From contig NZ_NPBY01000021.1 in NCBI RefSeq assembly GCF_002272015.1, positions 124,001 to 188,000 on the forward strand: a DNA stretch of 64,000 nucleotides, written 5' to 3'. The notes beneath the pieces were generated by a model, which was given only the letters and a program-made list of their open reading frames with translations, did no database searches and was not told where the DNA came from. The number at the start of each line of letters is the position of its first letter. Positions within the stretch are counted from its first letter, which is position 1. The translations under genes and the position numbers were made by a program. This document shows positions 16,260-25,515 of this stretch, one piece after another. The stretch comes from Paenibacillus campinasensis (GTDB taxonomy: Bacteria > Bacillota > Bacilli > Paenibacillales > Paenibacillaceae).

Positions 16260-16336
16260 CCCGCAAAATCGTAGAATCAAATTCACACGGAGCGATTCAT
16301 CTGTCTTACTATGTACGCTAGCGGCAGATTCAGAGC

Positions 16337-16558
16337 CTATGAGCTTTTCCGTCTAGCAATCCATCTGCTTATCGTAAGGATTATACATATCACGAGGAAG
16401 AGCAACACAAATGAGGTGAAAAAAACACCTAGTCCCATTCCAACTCCCCGATCGAATGTTCTCACGATACGATCGGGGTTAATAACCAGTTTAATGATCA
16501 AATTAAACATAAAGATTACACCCGCCATAATCGCGGATTCTTTTAATATCTTTGCCAT
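16337..16558 (-). CDS. Small two-helix membrane protein, unknown
   Basis: The 73-residue product has two hydrophobic segments (about 10-25 and 42-65) and a basic C terminus, RWIARRKSS. ATG at 16558 follows GGATGAGG at suitable spacing; a longer frame upstream has no binding site. No family is recognised. It stands alone, convergent with the SEDS-like gene and divergent from the next secreted protein. Confidence 0.6.
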   Translation of the reverse strand: MAKILKESAIMAGVIFMFNLIIKLVINPDRIVRTFDRGVGMGLGVFFTSFVLLFLVICIILTISRWIARRKSS

Positions 16559-16737
16559 TCGTACCTCATCCTTCTTGTTCGTTTCCTTAATTATAATACT
16601 CCATTCACAACGTAGCGGTTTCACTGCAGGGGAATTATGACAACCTACCGCAACTTTTCAGTGTACATTCACGTATGTAACATTAAAATTAGGCGCGGTA
16701 ACAGTTCAAGAAATCTGTGTAGAATGGAGGCGAACGC

Positions 16738-17280
16738 ATGGTGAAGTTCAATAAGAGCTGGTTCATCGTCGGTATAGCTGCACTATGTTTAACCCTATTG
16801 GGAAGCGTGCAAGCCAAGCGAGAAGAACAGCCGCCAGGAACAGAGAAGGCGTCCAGCAATAGCAATGGTCTCCGTGCTTCGGACATTCGGTACTATGAAA
16901 CGCCATCCGGAAGTCCTGAAGAAGCTAGGACAAGGGGGTTCATAGAACACCAGGAAGCGATTGAGCTTGTTGCTCAGCAGTATTTGCTTGATACGGGAGA
17001 AGAGCTTGCCACCGATTTTGACAATGCCGATTATCAACGATATGTCATGTCGCTGGGAACAGCCTTCGACCTATTCCTTGAAGAGGATATGGATAAAATC
17101 GTAGCATTCGTGAAGTTCATGGATCTGTATGAGAATTATGCTAAGAACGATGAACTTGCCAAGTACGAAAGCAAGCTTCTAGAGGGGGCTCGGCTTTCCC
17201 CTAAAGAAACAGAGGTCGTTCATAGCCTAATGCCAATCGATGGAAACGCACCTTCTACAACTGATCATTCGAAGCGGTAG
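16738..17280 (+). CDS. Secreted protein of unknown function
   Basis: The 180-residue product starts with a signal peptide (hydrophobic about 8-24, with SVQA before KREEQ). The rest is hydrophilic and mostly helical, with a Ser/Asn-rich linker at about 38-45. TGGAGG precedes the ATG by 8 bases. I recognise no family. It may remain attached by an uncleaved signal anchor. Confidence 0.65.
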   Translation: MVKFNKSWFIVGIAALCLTLLGSVQAKREEQPPGTEKASSNSNGLRASDIRYYETPSGSPEEARTRGFIEHQEAIELVAQQYLLDTGEELATDFDNADYQRYVMSLGTAFDLFLEEDMDKIVAFVKFMDLYENYAKNDELAKYESKLLEGARLSPKETEVVHSLMPIDGNAPSTTDHSKR

Positions 17281-17338
17281 CGTGGTGCCAGCCCGAACTA
17301 TGCCAATGAATCGCCGAGCAAGGCGACAGGAAATGCGG

Positions 17339-17887
17339 CTATACAAAGTGAGGATGAATCTCTTGCTGGATTTTTAGGATGACCTCTTTATAAAATGCGA
17401 TTTGATGCGGTACGAATTTATCTCTACTCACATGTTCTTTGAAAACAACCCTTTTTCCATCCTTATCTATTTCGAAGCCACTGATTTCAATTTCTTTTTT
17501 AGCACCAAACCATAGGTCAGTAAAATCTTTGAATTTTGCCCTAGCGATCCCGGCTACTTCCTCTTCCTGAAGTGTAAAATCATCAAAGGTATTATTGCTC
17601 TTATATAGAAATACGTTGGCATATTCATTATCAATAAAGTTGTCCTTCACAACACAATAATGGATAACACCTAATGCTATTAAATCTTCCAAAGCTACAT
17701 CAATATCCTCCACAGATAGAATGATCCGTGCGTTCGTTCCTTTTTCTCTCACAATCAGATTATCAATGAAGCTGTTGGTTTCACTTAGTACCAAGTCGGC
17801 TGTATCATCTATTTCAATTCCTCGTTCTTCGAGTGCAGATTTGATTTCATCATAACGCGCATTACTAATGTCAAGTTTGATTTTCAA
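17339..17887 (-). CDS. Chimeric protein: LytTR-type N terminus joined to Nudix C terminus
   Basis: The frame is intact (182 residues). Residues 1-60 (GIEIDDTADLVLSE, IILSVEDI) look like the start of a LytTR DNA-binding regulator. From about 64 on (LIALGVIHYCVVKDNFIDNE, DDFTLQEEEVAGI, VSRDKFVPHQIAFY) it resembles the C-terminal half of a Nudix hydrolase. The LytTR DNA-binding core and the Nudix box are both absent. This suggests an in-frame deletion that fused two genes. TTG at 17887 is preferred since AAAGGAAG lies 6-7 bases upstream. It is probably not an active hydrolase or regulator, though a new function cannot be excluded. Confidence 0.6.
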   Translation of the reverse strand: MKIKLDISNARYDEIKSALEERGIEIDDTADLVLSETNSFIDNLIVREKGTNARIILSVEDIDVALEDLIALGVIHYCVVKDNFIDNEYANVFLYKSNNTFDDFTLQEEEVAGIARAKFKDFTDLWFGAKKEIEISGFEIDKDGKRVVFKEHVSRDKFVPHQIAFYKEVILKIQQEIHPHFV

Positions 17888-18042
17888 ATTGCAACTTCCT
17901 TTCGTTGATTGTGATGCATAGCTATGTTTCAAGTAGTATAACTATCGGATTTTCTTATCTCAATATAAGAGTCACACTTTACAGATATAGCCACATAGAT
18001 TACACATAATGGTTATATGAACATGAGCATTACAAGATATAG

Positions 18043-18072
18043 AGACCTGCCTGATATTCAGGCAGGTCTTTA
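18043..18072. terminator. Strong hairpin terminator
   Basis: AGACCTGCCTGA and TCAGGCAGGTCT are perfect 12-base arms around TAT, followed by TTTATAT. It lies in the gap between the chimeric gene and the oppF-like gene. It could end the leftward opp transcript, although that would leave a 180-base 3' tail. Confidence 0.65.
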
Positions 18073-18120
18073 TATCTTCATTGGATGCTGGATGTCATGA
18101 GGCCCATTGCTATCTGGTTG

Positions 18121-18228
18121 TTATCTCGTTGTTAGCCCCTTGCTCTCGATTGCGAACGCAATCTCTTCAAGGAGTTCTTGCATGGTCAGTGCCGCTGCGG
18201 CCCCGGACATTCGTGATCGACTACGGTC
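18121..18228 (-). pseudogene. Possible short gene remnant after oppF
   Basis: A 35-codon frame on the opp strand ends in TAA at 18123-18121. It encodes an amphipathic helix-like stretch (TMQELLEEIAFAIESKG) that looks like the C-terminal end of a real protein. No binding site or convincing start is present. It may be what is left of a gene once at the end of the opp operon. The rest of this 364-base gap holds only the terminator at 18043. Confidence 0.25.
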
Positions 18229-18251
18229 CACTGGGCGGGCGGGTTATCGAG

Positions 18252-19253
18252 TTATGAATCTTTGGCTCCCGTCATAATATCCTCGGCATAATGGCATGCC
18301 GCTTGGTGGCCGCTGCCCGGATCAATCTCGCGCAGCGCGGGCACCTCGCTCTGGCAGCGGACGGTGGCATACATGCAGCGCGTGTGGAAACGGCAGCCGG
18401 ACGGCGGATCAATCGGGGAGGGGACATCCCCCTTCAGGATGATTCGCTCTTTTTTATGTTCAGGGTCCGGTCTCGGAATCGCGGACAGCAGCGCCTGCGT
18501 ATACGGATGCTGGGGCTGCCGGAACAGGGAGTGCTTATCCGCAATCTCCACGATGGTGCCGAGGTACATGACAACGATGCGATCGGAGATGTGGCGGACA
18601 ACCCCGAGGTCATGGGAAATGAACAGATACGTCAGCTTGAACTCCTTCTGCAGCGACTTCATCAGGTTCAGCACCTGGGCTTGGATGGATACATCGAGTG
18701 CAGACACGGCCTCATCGCTGATAATCAGCCTCGGATTGACGGACAGGGCGCGGGCGATGCCGATCCGCTGTCGCTGGCCGCCGCTGAATTCATGGGGATA
18801 GCGGTCAGCCTGGTACGCGGACAAGCCGACGGTCTCCAGCAGCTCAATCGCTCTGGCCCGCCGCTCCTTCCTCGGCACGATGTTCTGGATTTCCATCGCC
18901 TCCTCGAGCATCTGTGCCGCCGTCTTCCGTGGATTGAGAGAAGCGTAGGGGTCCTGGAAAATCATCTGCAGCTCTTTGCGCCTCCGGTTCATCTGTCCTT
19001 TGCTGAGTGACAGCAGATTGACGCCATCGAACAGCACCTCGCCGGAAGTCGGCTCATCCAGGCGCAGAATGGCTCGCCCGGTCGTTGATTTGCCGCAGCC
19101 GGATTCCCCGACAATGCTGACCGTCTCACCTTCATATATGGAGAATGTAATATCATCAACCGCCTTCACCACGTTGACCGTTCTTCCAAGGATCCCGCCC
19201 TTGATCGGAAAATATTGCTTTAAATGCCTCACGACGAGCAGCTCGTTCTTCAT
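18252..19253 (-). CDS. oppF: Oligopeptide/dipeptide ABC transporter ATPase, OppF type
   Basis: The 333-residue ATPase has Walker A GESGCGKST, signature FSGGQRQRIGIARAL, Walker B LIISDEAVSALD, and the C-terminal oligopeptide transporter region with GCRFHTRCMYA. It powers import of peptides or a related solute. Its ATG overlaps the stop codon of oppD (ATGA), so the start is secure. It is the last clear gene of the leftward oppC-B-D-F transcript. Confidence 0.93.
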   Translation of the reverse strand: MKNELLVVRHLKQYFPIKGGILGRTVNVVKAVDDITFSIYEGETVSIVGESGCGKSTTGRAILRLDEPTSGEVLFDGVNLLSLSKGQMNRRRKELQMIFQDPYASLNPRKTAAQMLEEAMEIQNIVPRKERRARAIELLETVGLSAYQADRYPHEFSGGQRQRIGIARALSVNPRLIISDEAVSALDVSIQAQVLNLMKSLQKEFKLTYLFISHDLGVVRHISDRIVVMYLGTIVEIADKHSLFRQPQHPYTQALLSAIPRPDPEHKKERIILKGDVPSPIDPPSGCRFHTRCMYATVRCQSEVPALREIDPGSGHQAACHYAEDIMTGAKDS

Positions 19254-20263
19254 GATTCCCCATGCACCTCCGTCCCGGATTCCCACTGGTCTGTGTACAT
19301 CCAGCATCGGACCTGCTGCTGCCCTGAATCGAGCATCTTCAGATCCGGCAGCTTCTCGTAGCATTGCTGCGCGGCATGAGGACAGCGGGGGGCGAAGCTG
19401 CAGCCTGCCCGCTCCTCAAAAGGGCTGGGCACCGAGCCGGTGATCGGCTCGAGCTCCTCTTGGTCGATGTCATGCCGGGGGAGGGAGTTAAGCAGCCCGA
19501 TGGTATAGGGATGCTTCGGCTGCCGGAACAGCGTCCGGACATCGGCGTACTCCACGATCTTGCCGCAGTACATGACCGCAACATCATCGCAGGTTTCGGC
19601 CACGATCCCCAGGTCATGTGTAATCATGATGATGGACATATGCAGCTTCTGCTGCAGCTCCTTCATCAGCTCCAGAATTTGGGCCTGGATGGTCACATCC
19701 AGTGCCGTTGTCGGCTCATCGGCAATCAGCAGATCGGGATTGCAGGCCAGCGCCATGGCAATCATGACCCGCTGCCGCATTCCCCCGGACAGCTGGAACG
19801 GGTATTGCCGTGCGCGTTTCTCCGGAGAAGGAATGCCGACAAGCCGCAGCATGTCCACGGTTCTTCGGAGCGCTTCTTTTGAGCCAAGACCCTCGTGAAT
19901 TCGATAGGCTTCAGCAATCTGCTCCCCAATCGTGAAGACGGGGTTGAGCGACGTCATCGGCTCCTGGAAAATCATTGAGATTTGATTGCCGCGCAAGCCT
20001 CGCATATACCGCTCGGGTTTATCCAGCAGGTTCTCGCCATTATAGATAATTTCACCGCCGACAATTTGGCCGGGCTTGAAAATAAGCCGCAAAATCGACA
20101 GGGACAGGATGCTCTTGCCCGAGCCCGATTCCCCGACGATGCCGAGCGTCTTGCCTTTGCGAACCTTGAGGCTGACGTCGTCCACAGCTTTCACTTCTCC
20201 TTGTTTGGTGAAAAAAGAGGTTTGCAGATTATTAATTTCCAGTACATTGGAGGACTCCTTCAT
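19250..20263 (-). CDS. oppD: Oligopeptide/dipeptide ABC transporter ATPase, OppD type
   Basis: This ATPase of 337 residues has Walker [10 protein letters not shown], signature [15 protein letters not shown], Walker [13 protein letters not shown] and the C-terminal [10 protein letters not shown] motif of the family. The usual Thr after GKS is Ile, an unusual replacement since many proteins have GKST or GKSV. ATG at 20263 follows AAAGGAGCGAGG; a longer start at 20284 lacks a site. It overlaps oppF by 4 bases and should form a heterodimer with it. Confidence 0.93.
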   Translation of the reverse strand: MKESSNVLEINNLQTSFFTKQGEVKAVDDVSLKVRKGKTLGIVGESGSGKSILSLSILRLIFKPGQIVGGEIIYNGENLLDKPERYMRGLRGNQISMIFQEPMTSLNPVFTIGEQIAEAYRIHEGLGSKEALRRTVDMLRLVGIPSPEKRARQYPFQLSGGMRQRVMIAMALACNPDLLIADEPTTALDVTIQAQILELMKELQQKLHMSIIMITHDLGIVAETCDDVAVMYCGKIVEYADVRTLFRQPKHPYTIGLLNSLPRHDIDQEELEPITGSVPSPFEERAGCSFAPRCPHAAQQCYEKLPDLKMLDSGQQQVRCWMYTDQWESGTEVHGES

Positions 20264-20397
20264 CGTATACCTCGCTCCTTTCATCTGACGGATGGCCTGA
20301 TTTGGAGTTGCACACGCTGCATGATCCTGCCAATTCGGCAGGTAAAGTTCCGGTTAGCTGACGAGAAACGTTCGATGCACGTCCGCGCTTGGGACAG

Positions 20398-21321
20398 TCA
20401 ATCAAAATCAATCCGTTTATTGAAATACCGGTAGGATATGTCCACGAGCAGGTTGACAAGCACAAACATAAGGGACATCACAAGCACGGTGGCCTGGACA
20501 ACCGGAAAGTCCCGCGCTCGGATGGCGTCGATGACATACCGCCCGAGCCCGTTGACGGCAAATACCGTTTCAGTCAGCACGGCCCCTCCAAGCAGGCCGC
20601 CAAACTCCAGTCCGATCACGGTAATCACGGGGATCATGGCGTTTTTCAGCGCGTGTCTGTAGATGATGATTCGCTCGCGGACGCCCTTCGCTCTGGCTGT
20701 GCGAATATAGTCCTGGCTGATCACCTCCAGCATGCTGGAGCGGGTCATCCGGGCGATAATCGCTGCGCCTCCGGTGCCAAGCGTAACGACAGGCAGCACG
20801 GTCTGCGACCAGTCTCCCCAGCCCGATGGGCGGAACCACCCGAAATCGACGGCAAAATACTGAATGAGCATCAGCCCAAGCCAGAAGTTTGGCATCGACA
20901 AGCCGAACAGCGCAACAATCATGACTCCGATATCCGCCGGGGTGCTTTTTTTGACCGCAGAGATGATGCCGGCGGTAATGCCGAGGAAAACCGCAAGGAT
21001 CGTACTGTACACTGCCAGCTCTACGGTAATCCAGAAGCGGCTTTTGAAGATTTCGTCTGCAATTGGCCTATTGCTGCGTATAGAATCCCCGAGATCGCCG
21101 CGCAGCAGATCGCTGACATAGTTCCAGTACTGAACGGGGAGCGGGTCATTAAGCCCGAGCTTCTCCCGAATTTGCTCTACCTGCTCTCGCGGAGCCCCCT
21201 CTCCGATGATGGCCTGGGCGGCGTCCCCCGGAATGAGATGCATCAGGAGGAAGACGATGATGGTAACGCCAATGATAACCGGGATCGTCTGCAGCAACCG
21301 TCGTATCGTATAGATGAGCAT
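20398..21321 (-). CDS. oppB: Oligopeptide-type ABC transporter permease, OppB type
   Basis: The 307-residue permease begins MLIYTIRRLLQTIPVI, a typical OppB/DppB start, and has about six membrane segments. The EAA loop motif (RTARAKGVRERIII) contacts the ATPases. AAAGGAG lies upstream of the ATG. There is a 134-base gap to oppD. OppB and OppC form the membrane pore, and the substrate cannot be told from the permease. Confidence 0.92.
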   Translation of the reverse strand: MLIYTIRRLLQTIPVIIGVTIIVFLLMHLIPGDAAQAIIGEGAPREQVEQIREKLGLNDPLPVQYWNYVSDLLRGDLGDSIRSNRPIADEIFKSRFWITVELAVYSTILAVFLGITAGIISAVKKSTPADIGVMIVALFGLSMPNFWLGLMLIQYFAVDFGWFRPSGWGDWSQTVLPVVTLGTGGAAIIARMTRSSMLEVISQDYIRTARAKGVRERIIIYRHALKNAMIPVITVIGLEFGGLLGGAVLTETVFAVNGLGRYVIDAIRARDFPVVQATVLVMSLMFVLVNLLVDISYRYFNKRIDFD

Positions 21322-21339
21322 GGACCGCAGCTCCTTTCG

Positions 21340-22236
21340 TTATTTTTTCAGCTTCGGATCGAGGGCATCGCGCAATCCGTCCCCCAGCAGATTGAAGGCG
21401 ATGACCACGATAACGATCGACAGTCCCGGAAACAGCGCCACATGCGGGTGCTCGGTAATGTAGCTCCGGCCGTCGTTGAGCATGGCTCCCCATTCCGGCG
21501 TTGGCGGCTGTGCGCCAAGCCCGAGGAAGGAGAGGCCGCTGGCCGTCAGGATCGCGACGGCAATCCGCAGCGTAGCCTGTACGATAATAGGGGAGGTGAT
21601 GTTGGGCAGGATGTGCCGGAATATAATCCGGCTGTCACTGGCGCCGAGCGTGCGCATGGCATCAATATATTCCAGCTTGCGAACAGCCAGCGTGGAGCCC
21701 CGAACGATTCGGGCAAACGTGGGGACTGAGAAAATACTGACGGCGATAATGACGTTGAACAAGCTTTTGCCTAGGGCACTGACGATGGCCAATGCCAGCA
21801 GAATCCCCGGGAATGCCAGCATCACGTCAGTGATTCGCATGATGATCGTGTCCCATTTTCCGCCATAATAGCCGGATATAATGCCAAGAACGATGCCGAA
21901 GGCGGCTCCGATCATGACGGAGATGAACCCGACGGACAAGGTTAGCCGCATCCCGTGGATCACCCTGGTGAAAATATCTCTTCCATTGTGGTCCGTCCCG
22001 AACCAGTGCGCAGCCGAAGGCTTGAGAAATTTCGTAGAATAGTCCACCTTTGAGGGATCGTAATGCGTGAGCAGCGGGCCGAACACCGCAACAAGGATCA
22101 ACAGCAGCAGAAAGCCGCCGCCGATCAGCACCGACCTGTTGGTTCTCATGCGCTGCCACAGGGAGCGCCAGGGCCCTGTGCGGGATTCAGGTGTTCCATC
22201 CTTTAAGGTTCCGGTTTCAGCAGGCATGTTGATCAC
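21340..22236 (-). CDS. oppC: Oligopeptide-type ABC transporter permease, OppC type
   Basis: The product of about 298 residues has the OppC N-terminal region, a HWFGTDHNGRDIFTRVIHG stretch typical of the family, several membrane helices and the EAA loop DAMRTLGASDSRII. GTG at 22236 is preferred because AAAGGA lies 9 bases before it; ATG at 22227 is an alternative. The next gene, oppB, starts 18 bases after its stop. It is divergent from the binding protein gene at 22438. Confidence 0.9.
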   Translation of the reverse strand: MINMPAETGTLKDGTPESRTGPWRSLWQRMRTNRSVLIGGGFLLLLILVAVFGPLLTHYDPSKVDYSTKFLKPSAAHWFGTDHNGRDIFTRVIHGMRLTLSVGFISVMIGAAFGIVLGIISGYYGGKWDTIIMRITDVMLAFPGILLALAIVSALGKSLFNVIIAVSIFSVPTFARIVRGSTLAVRKLEYIDAMRTLGASDSRIIFRHILPNITSPIIVQATLRIAVAILTASGLSFLGLGAQPPTPEWGAMLNDGRSYITEHPHVALFPGLSIVIVVIAFNLLGDGLRDALDPKLKK

Positions 22237-22437
22237 GAGAATCATCCTTTCTTTTGCTTGAATAATGTTAGATTTCTTGCCGTAAGTCTCGCCCATGGTG
22301 TTAGAGAAGAGAGGATAGCGTAAATGAGGATGCGGGAATCTGATCTCTATTAGGTATAAATATCAAATAGTAAAATATATGTTTACTGTGGGTAAAATAT
22401 TTTCCAATTTTCGAAGGAAGAGGGGGAGTAACTTAAC

Positions 22438-24072
22438 ATGATGATTACAAACAGATGGAAGAGTCTTTCATACATCCTCGTGATGCTTGCATTGTTGTTG
22501 TCGGCTTGCGCGGGCTCGGGAGGGAATTCGGAGCCGCCAAGCACAAGTCCTCCGCCTGCTGATACAGGTACGGTTGAGCCTGGAGAAGGTGCCCAGGAAG
22601 GGCCGCAGGAGCTTGTGATCGCATGGCTGTCGGACCCGCCGTCCATGGATCCTCATATGTCGACCGACCAGCAGACAAGTGTGATGACAACGCATATCTA
22701 TGACACGCTGGTGGTGCACGACAAAGACTTGAACATACAGCCTGGCCTGGCGGAGAGCTGGAACCAGATTGATGACTTGACCTGGGAGTTCAAGCTGAAG
22801 CAGGGCATTACCTTTACGGACGGCTCGGCATTTAATGCCGAGGTCGTCAAGGCGAATCTGGATCGGTTGCTGGATCCGAAGGCGGCTTCGCCGCGGGCTT
22901 CACTCGTCGATATGATCAGTGAGATCAAGGTGGTTGACAATGATACTATACAGCTGACAACGGAATATCCTTATTCGCCGCTGCTTGCCCATCTGGCACA
23001 CTCCGGTGTGGGGATGGTCAGCGCGGAGGCCATCAAGAAGGACTATGAGCTGGTAGAAGCGGGTGAGAAGGCAGGCGCATATCTCGCTCAGAATCCGGTC
23101 GGCACCGGCATATTCAAACTGGAAAGCTGGGATCCGGGTCAGGAAGTGAGACTGGTGGCCAATCCTGATTATTGGGGAGATAAAGCGAAGGTCGAACGCG
23201 TGATCTTTAAGGTGGTCACGGAGGAAGGCACGCGGATTGCCGAGCTGGAGACCGGCTATGCACACATCATTGATCCGGTGTCGCCAAGCAGCATCAGCCG
23301 CATTGAAAGCATCGACGGCCTTGAGCTGAACCGCCAGCCTTCACTTAGCCTGTCCTACATCGGATTCAACATGGATAAGAAGCCGTTTGATGATAAGCGG
23401 GTGCGGCAGGCGCTGTCCATGGCGATCAACAAAGATGAGATTATCGAGGGTGTTTTTGAGGGGACGGGAATTCCGGCAGTCGGTCCTTTAGCTCCCGATG
23501 TGTTCGGTTATGACCCTTCGGTTCAGCCGATCAGCTACAATATCGAGCAGGCCAAACAGCTGTTGGCCGAAGCGGGGTATGAGCAGGGATTCTCCACCAC
23601 ATTGTGGACCAATGACAATCCAGACCGCGTGAAAGTGGCTGAATACGTGCAGTCGAAATTGAAGGAGATCAACGTCGATGTAAAAATCGAAGTTGTAGAA
23701 TGGACCGCATACTTGTCCCAAACGGCCGAAGGGCAGCATGATATGTTTGTGCTCGGATGGTCGACCGTTACGGCCGATGCTGATTACGGGTTGTACCAGG
23801 TGTTCCACTCCGTGAATGTTGGCGAACCGGGCAACCGGACCTTTACCCAGGACAGCGAGCTGGATCAGCTGCTTGAGGAGGGCCGGCGAGAGAGCGACCC
23901 GGAGAAACGGAAGGCTCTATATAAAGAGGCACAGGAGAAGCTGGTTGATATCGCTCCGATGCTGTACATCCATCACCAGGAGTACTTGAATGGTGTCAGC
24001 AGCAAGGTCGAGGGCTTCTGGAGACATCCGAACGGCATCATGATGCTGCATGACGTTTCCATTCAGCCTTGA
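22438..24072 (+). CDS. Extracellular solute-binding lipoprotein, family 5 (OppA/DppA type)
   Basis: The 544-residue product has a lipoprotein signal with LSACAG (Cys near 23), a Ser/Pro/Gly-rich linker, then the family 5 binding protein fold. Features include DPPSMDPHMSTDQQT and LAESWNQIDDLTWEFKLKQG. It should deliver a peptide, nickel complex or similar solute to the divergent OppBCDF system. GAGGGGGAG precedes the ATG. The split layout, with the binding protein on its own promoter, lets it be made in excess. Confidence 0.92.
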   Translation: MMITNRWKSLSYILVMLALLLSACAGSGGNSEPPSTSPPPADTGTVEPGEGAQEGPQELVIAWLSDPPSMDPHMSTDQQTSVMTTHIYDTLVVHDKDLNIQPGLAESWNQIDDLTWEFKLKQGITFTDGSAFNAEVVKANLDRLLDPKAASPRASLVDMISEIKVVDNDTIQLTTEYPYSPLLAHLAHSGVGMVSAEAIKKDYELVEAGEKAGAYLAQNPVGTGIFKLESWDPGQEVRLVANPDYWGDKAKVERVIFKVVTEEGTRIAELETGYAHIIDPVSPSSISRIESIDGLELNRQPSLSLSYIGFNMDKKPFDDKRVRQALSMAINKDEIIEGVFEGTGIPAVGPLAPDVFGYDPSVQPISYNIEQAKQLLAEAGYEQGFSTTLWTNDNPDRVKVAEYVQSKLKEINVDVKIEVVEWTAYLSQTAEGQHDMFVLGWSTVTADADYGLYQVFHSVNVGEPGNRTFTQDSELDQLLEEGRRESDPEKRKALYKEAQEKLVDIAPMLYIHHQEYLNGVSSKVEGFWRHPNGIMMLHDVSIQP

Positions 24073-24165
24073 CGTGAAGGGAGATTCACCTGCTGAATGA
24101 TTCATCATGTGAAGGGAAGGTTGGCAGGCTATAGCTTGTGACAACCAACGGGTTGTGACAACGGC

Positions 24166-24209
24166 AGATGGCGGCGTACAGGAGCGAATCCTGCGCCGTC
24201 TTTTTTTTA
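24166..24209 (+). terminator. Terminator after the binding protein gene
   Basis: GATGGCGGCG with an inner ACAGGA pairs with TCCTG and CGCCGTC, followed by eight T. It lies about 95 bases after the binding protein stop. The rest of the 285-base gap holds a direct repeat of TTGTGACAAC near 24137 and the AT-rich leader of the lacI-type gene. Confidence 0.75.
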
Positions 24210-24357
24210 TTGTGGCCCCAAAAAAATCATCCTCCAATCCCAATAACCACCATGAATTTCCTCTATTTCACTTCAACTGGGTGACAGATACAGTTTGTAA
24301 ATTTTATTAAAAATGTTATATTGAATTTACTAACACGAGTGAGGGAGGATCGCGTGT

Positions 24358-25317
24358 ATGGCGAATTTAAAGGAAATTGCCAGACTTGCTGACGTTTCGG
24401 TGTCTACCGTATCGAATGTGCTTAACGGGCGGAAGAACGTAGGCCGGGAAACGAGAGAGCGTGTGCTGCAAATCTGCTCAGAGCAAGGGTATTTCGCGAG
24501 CAAATCATCAAAATCCGATAAAAGCAACACCATTATATTTGTGTTCAGTGACTTTGACCGCGATTATTATTTGAAAATTATTAAGGGAATCAGCCACTGT
24601 CTGAATGAGAATGGGTATGATCTGATCATTTGCACGAACAAATCAAGTGCGAATTTTATGCGAAGCAAATTTGCAAGCGGTACCATAAGCCTGGATCGGC
24701 ATATGACAGACGAGGATTTGATCTCGGTCGCAACGCCGCAGTTTCCGATTGTGCTCATGGACCGCATCATTAACAATGATTTCGCTAATACTAAAAGTGT
24801 CATCGTTGACAATTACCCGGTGATGTGTGAGATGGTGCAGACATTGGTAGACAAAGGCTTCAGACGCTTCGGGTTTATCGGAGGCCTGGAGTATACGCTT
24901 GACCACAAGGAGCGGTACTCGGGATTCATCGATACGCTGAAGAAGAACGGGATTGAATTTGACAGCCGGAACTATTTCCATGGCGATTACAGCGAGAACA
25001 GCGGGTACCAGGCAGCCAAAATTTTGGTGCTTGGCAACACCCTTCCAGATGTGCTTGTATGTGCTAATGACAATATGGCGCTGGGCGCGATCAAGGCGTT
25101 TGAAGAGCATGGAATTCGGGTACCAGAGGATATATCGATCACCGGCTTCGACAATTCGGATGCGGCGGCTATGGCCGGCCTGACTACAATATCCATTCCA
25201 CGATATGAAAGCGGGTATTTAGCAGCCAAGGAGCTGCTCGAGATGATCAAGGGGACGGCGAGGAAAGAACCGTTCAAGCTTAATGCCACCATTCAGTGGA
25301 GAAAAAGTGTGAAATAA
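24358..25317 (+). CDS. LacI-family transcriptional regulator
   Basis: The 319-residue repressor has the LacI helix-turn-helix at its N terminus (LADVSVSTVSNVLNGRKNVG), the hinge helix, and a periplasmic-binding-protein fold with GFIGGLE and a late SITGFDNSDAAAM. GGAGGATCG lies before the ATG. It sits 200 bases before a sugar ABC operon whose promoter carries a LacI-type palindrome, so it probably represses that operon and is released by the imported sugar. Its own leader has similar TTTACTAA elements, suggesting autoregulation. Confidence 0.93.
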   Translation: MANLKEIARLADVSVSTVSNVLNGRKNVGRETRERVLQICSEQGYFASKSSKSDKSNTIIFVFSDFDRDYYLKIIKGISHCLNENGYDLIICTNKSSANFMRSKFASGTISLDRHMTDEDLISVATPQFPIVLMDRIINNDFANTKSVIVDNYPVMCEMVQTLVDKGFRRFGFIGGLEYTLDHKERYSGFIDTLKKNGIEFDSRNYFHGDYSENSGYQAAKILVLGNTLPDVLVCANDNMALGAIKAFEEHGIRVPEDISITGFDNSDAAAMAGLTTISIPRYESGYLAAKELLEMIKGTARKEPFKLNATIQWRKSVK

Positions 25318-25421
25318 CAGTACTTCAAATTTTTTGTAAAAAAAGGTGGTGTTTTTAGTAAAAAAATCGTATAATTTTACTTACGGTTAATTAATTTTTT
25401 ATGAAAACGGGTACATTTTTA

Positions 25422-25487
25422 TTGACATTGAGATAAAATGACCATATGATTGTTATGTAAACGTTTTACTAAACTGTTTTACTAAAA
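25422..25487 (+). promoter_or_regulatory. SigA promoter with LacI-type operator
   Basis: TTGACA (25422-25427) and TATGAT (25445-25450) are separated by exactly 17 bases. A LacI-type dyad, GTAAACGTTTTAC, covers 25457-25469 at the predicted start, and TTTTACTAAA recurs just after it. A repressor bound there would block initiation. Confidence 0.75.
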
Positions 25488-25515
25488 AAAACGACCATAG
25501 GGGGAGGCATACAAG

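Noticed and set aside
20389-21729. A 446-codon open frame on the forward strand opposite oppB and oppC
   Set aside because: Its product is Asp/His/Arg-rich without hydrophobic core, and it is antisense to two clear permeases.
24137-24165. Repeated TTGTGACAAC as an Fnr or CcpA site
   Set aside because: It lacks the TCACA half-site at the right spacing and the CG centre of a cre element, and it lies downstream of a gene.
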